Origin: Albula goreensis
Taxonomy: Eukaryota > Chordata > Actinopteri > Albuliformes > Albulidae
Length of the DNA: 64,000 bases
Direction: 5' to 3'
NCBI GenBank assembly: GCA_022829145.1
Contig: CM040741.1
Location: 45,502,180 to 45,566,179 of the forward strand
Shown: in pieces, positions 62,261 through 64,000 of the stretch
Position numbering within the stretch: position 1 is the first letter of the stretch
Layout: the number at the start of each line of letters is the position of its first letter
Translations under genes and position numbers: made by a program
Notes under the pieces: model-generated
Databases searched by the model: none
What the model was told of the DNA's origin: nothing
The model's input: only the letters and a program-made list of their open reading frames with translations

Positions 62261-63869
62261 TTTAACATTATCAACTGAGGACAATACTGGGGACTCAAAA
62301 ATACGATGATTTAATGACTTTTATAGAATAAAAAGACAAAAAAGAAAAATAAAGCTAGTAGGAAGAAAAAGCTTGTCATGGCAAAGAAAACAAAGCTTTG
62401 TTTTTCTTTTGTTGAGACAGAGGTCTTCAAAAATTGACACTCAAGGCAAAGTAAATAAAACACCATTCCTTTGTCTGTGCAAGTGATACTGAAAAAAAGC
62501 TGTAATTTATATTTATATAGTTATACTTTTCCTTTTTGCATTTGTGTAATTATTGGTCTCACTCCAAATACCCACTCCCAAATACATTAGGACTCGTTCA
62601 TTCTCAACTCCCTCACAGATTAGCATGCTTTAGAACAATTTCAGCACTATTTCAGCATTCATCAATAATTTCTTGGATAGCATTTGTTAATTGGTATGAG
62701 AACAATTAACATGCCTGCAGGAAAACAAGGTGTTTTGCTTGTTAATCATATTGAGCACAGTTAAATGTCTCCTGTAATTATTACAATAATCAATTTTCAG
62801 GACAGGTATTTAAATAATGTATATATCATGTATGTATATATTGGTGTAAAACCATTGAATTGAGGGTCCAAGCATGCTTAGTAAATCCCAGGTTATTTTT
62901 CATTCACACTATCCTCAAGAAAAAAATATGAGAACATTGCAAGGAAATCTAAGTACATGAGGGTCATTGTTAGAGGCTGCCAAAGTCTTGCTCCCAAGTA
63001 TAGCTAAGTATAGCACCCATTTTTTCAAGTGATAGCACAGCTGAAGTACTCTGATCTGATGAATATCCTGATTTTAGTCCAATTCCCTGAATGCCTTTGA
63101 CTCTATCATGGGCTATGACACCAATCTGTCTCCATGCCCTATTGTGAACAGTCCAATGCCTTTTATAGCGAGGGTAAAAAAAAGAAAGAGAAAAAATACC
63201 TCTCTCCCAATATATCAGAGAGCCATTTTTACTCAATATGGCTCTCCTTAATGAGAGTTGTAATTGATCGACTCTGTTTCAACCAGTACATATTCTAGGA
63301 AACAAAAATTCATTATAATCCTTCAAGAACCCACAAAAAATATATTTTATGGAGGCCATGCATCTAACCCCAACAACAAACACATACTTGGAAAGTCAGT
63401 GAATCAAAGTAAAAAAAAAAAATCAAACAACCTAACTGTAAAATGTATTGATAGGTGAAACCTTAAAAGCACTTTTCAGAATCCAGAAAGCTTTTCATTT
63501 CTCATAGCCCTGCCGGGGAGATAAGGCTGGAGTAAGCTGTAGCCTCCTCCATGTTTCAATCGAGCACAAAAGAGGGCAAGCTGAGATCACAGACACACAG
63601 CATGTTGTCTTTATCTGTCCACATGAGGCAAGATACGGTGTGGGACCCTTAATGACTTCCCTGAATTTGAGTACTCCCTGACAAAAGGGGGTCACATGTG
63701 TGAGGATCACTGCTTGTATTAAACAGTGCGGCACACCAATTAGAAGCCAGACTAGCAGGTCACTATAGGTCTCAATTAATACAGAAAATATGGTATTCTA
63801 AGTAATGATGCCCCGTGGCACCACCTGATTCAAACACACTCCTGCTGTTGTTTTCTTTGAGTTCAGGTG
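62261..63869. other. AT-rich non-coding DNA
   Basis: No gene is seen. A slightly G+C-richer patch lies at about 63500-63760. Confidence 0.4.
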
Positions 63870-63940
63870 GTGTCACTGGTGCGTGTGTGTGTCTGTGTCT
63901 GTCTGTCTGTCAGTCCGTCTGTGTGTTTGTTTGTCTACAA
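63870..63940. repeat. Mixed (GT)n / (GTCT)n / (GTTT)n simple repeat
   Basis: A run of GTGT, CTGTCTGTC and TTTGTTTGTC units forms a compound microsatellite near the window end. Confidence 0.9.
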
Positions 63941-64000
63941 ATATGTGCAACATGAAACCCAATTCAACATTAAATATAAACAGTATTTAAGGGGTGTATA
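63941..64000. other. AT-rich window end
   Basis: Nothing recognisable. Confidence 0.4.

Noticed and set aside
1-64000. Any bacterial or phage system (CRISPR array, operon, toxin-antitoxin, prophage)
   Set aside because: No ribosome-binding-site/ORF organisation, no direct-repeat arrays with spacers and no long ORFs. The repeat content is that of a vertebrate genome.

Overview
The window reads as non-coding vertebrate DNA, most likely from a ray-finned fish. It is AT-rich and has long dinucleotide microsatellites. Its mobile-element relics carry fish-type ends (hAT, PIF/Harbinger, Tc1, SINE tails). I found no intact host gene, rRNA, tRNA, CRISPR array or bacterial-type operon. The open frames present are short, or are translations of simple repeats, as expected by chance in 64 kb. 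The fish assignment is an inference from repeat style. The order or species cannot be read from this sequence.

Layout: islands that are visibly richer in G+C, CpG and non-repetitive 'CNE-like' words are scattered through AT-rich DNA. The clearest lie near 0.34-1.06, 1.56-1.70, 11.6-12.2, 18.0-18.3, 26.9-28.7, 31.6-33.0, 34.9-35.2, 37.4-38.35, 43.85-44.9, 48.4-49.6, 52.5-53.0, 56.0-56.4, 58.06-58.34 and 61.5-62.3 kb. That is the texture of a gene desert or very long intron carrying regulatory elements of a developmental gene. I cannot name the target gene, and conservation would have to be shown by alignment.

Supported mobile elements: an 826-bp non-autonomous PIF/Harbinger element (5417-6242, TAA target-site duplications); two short non-autonomous hAT elements with exact 8-bp target-site duplications (23692-23901 and 26052-26383); a decayed fold-back element (about 8391-8600); a solo Tc1/mariner end (about 39195-39274); a Harbinger transposase pseudogene on the minus strand (about 54650-55340) that still shows recognisable catalytic-region motifs; and two SINE-like remnants (about 23555-23630 and 60700-60885).

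The most unusual structure is an 83-bp inverted repeat with a 22-bp spacer (21937-22124). Its arms differ at one position, which would still pair as G-U in RNA. Smaller perfect hairpins lie at 4137-4174 and 13856-13925. Two open frames deserve a homology search as possible isolated exons: 20166-20453 on the minus strand, and 43564-43655 with a thrombospondin-1-like W..C...CG spacing. I do not claim either as a gene.
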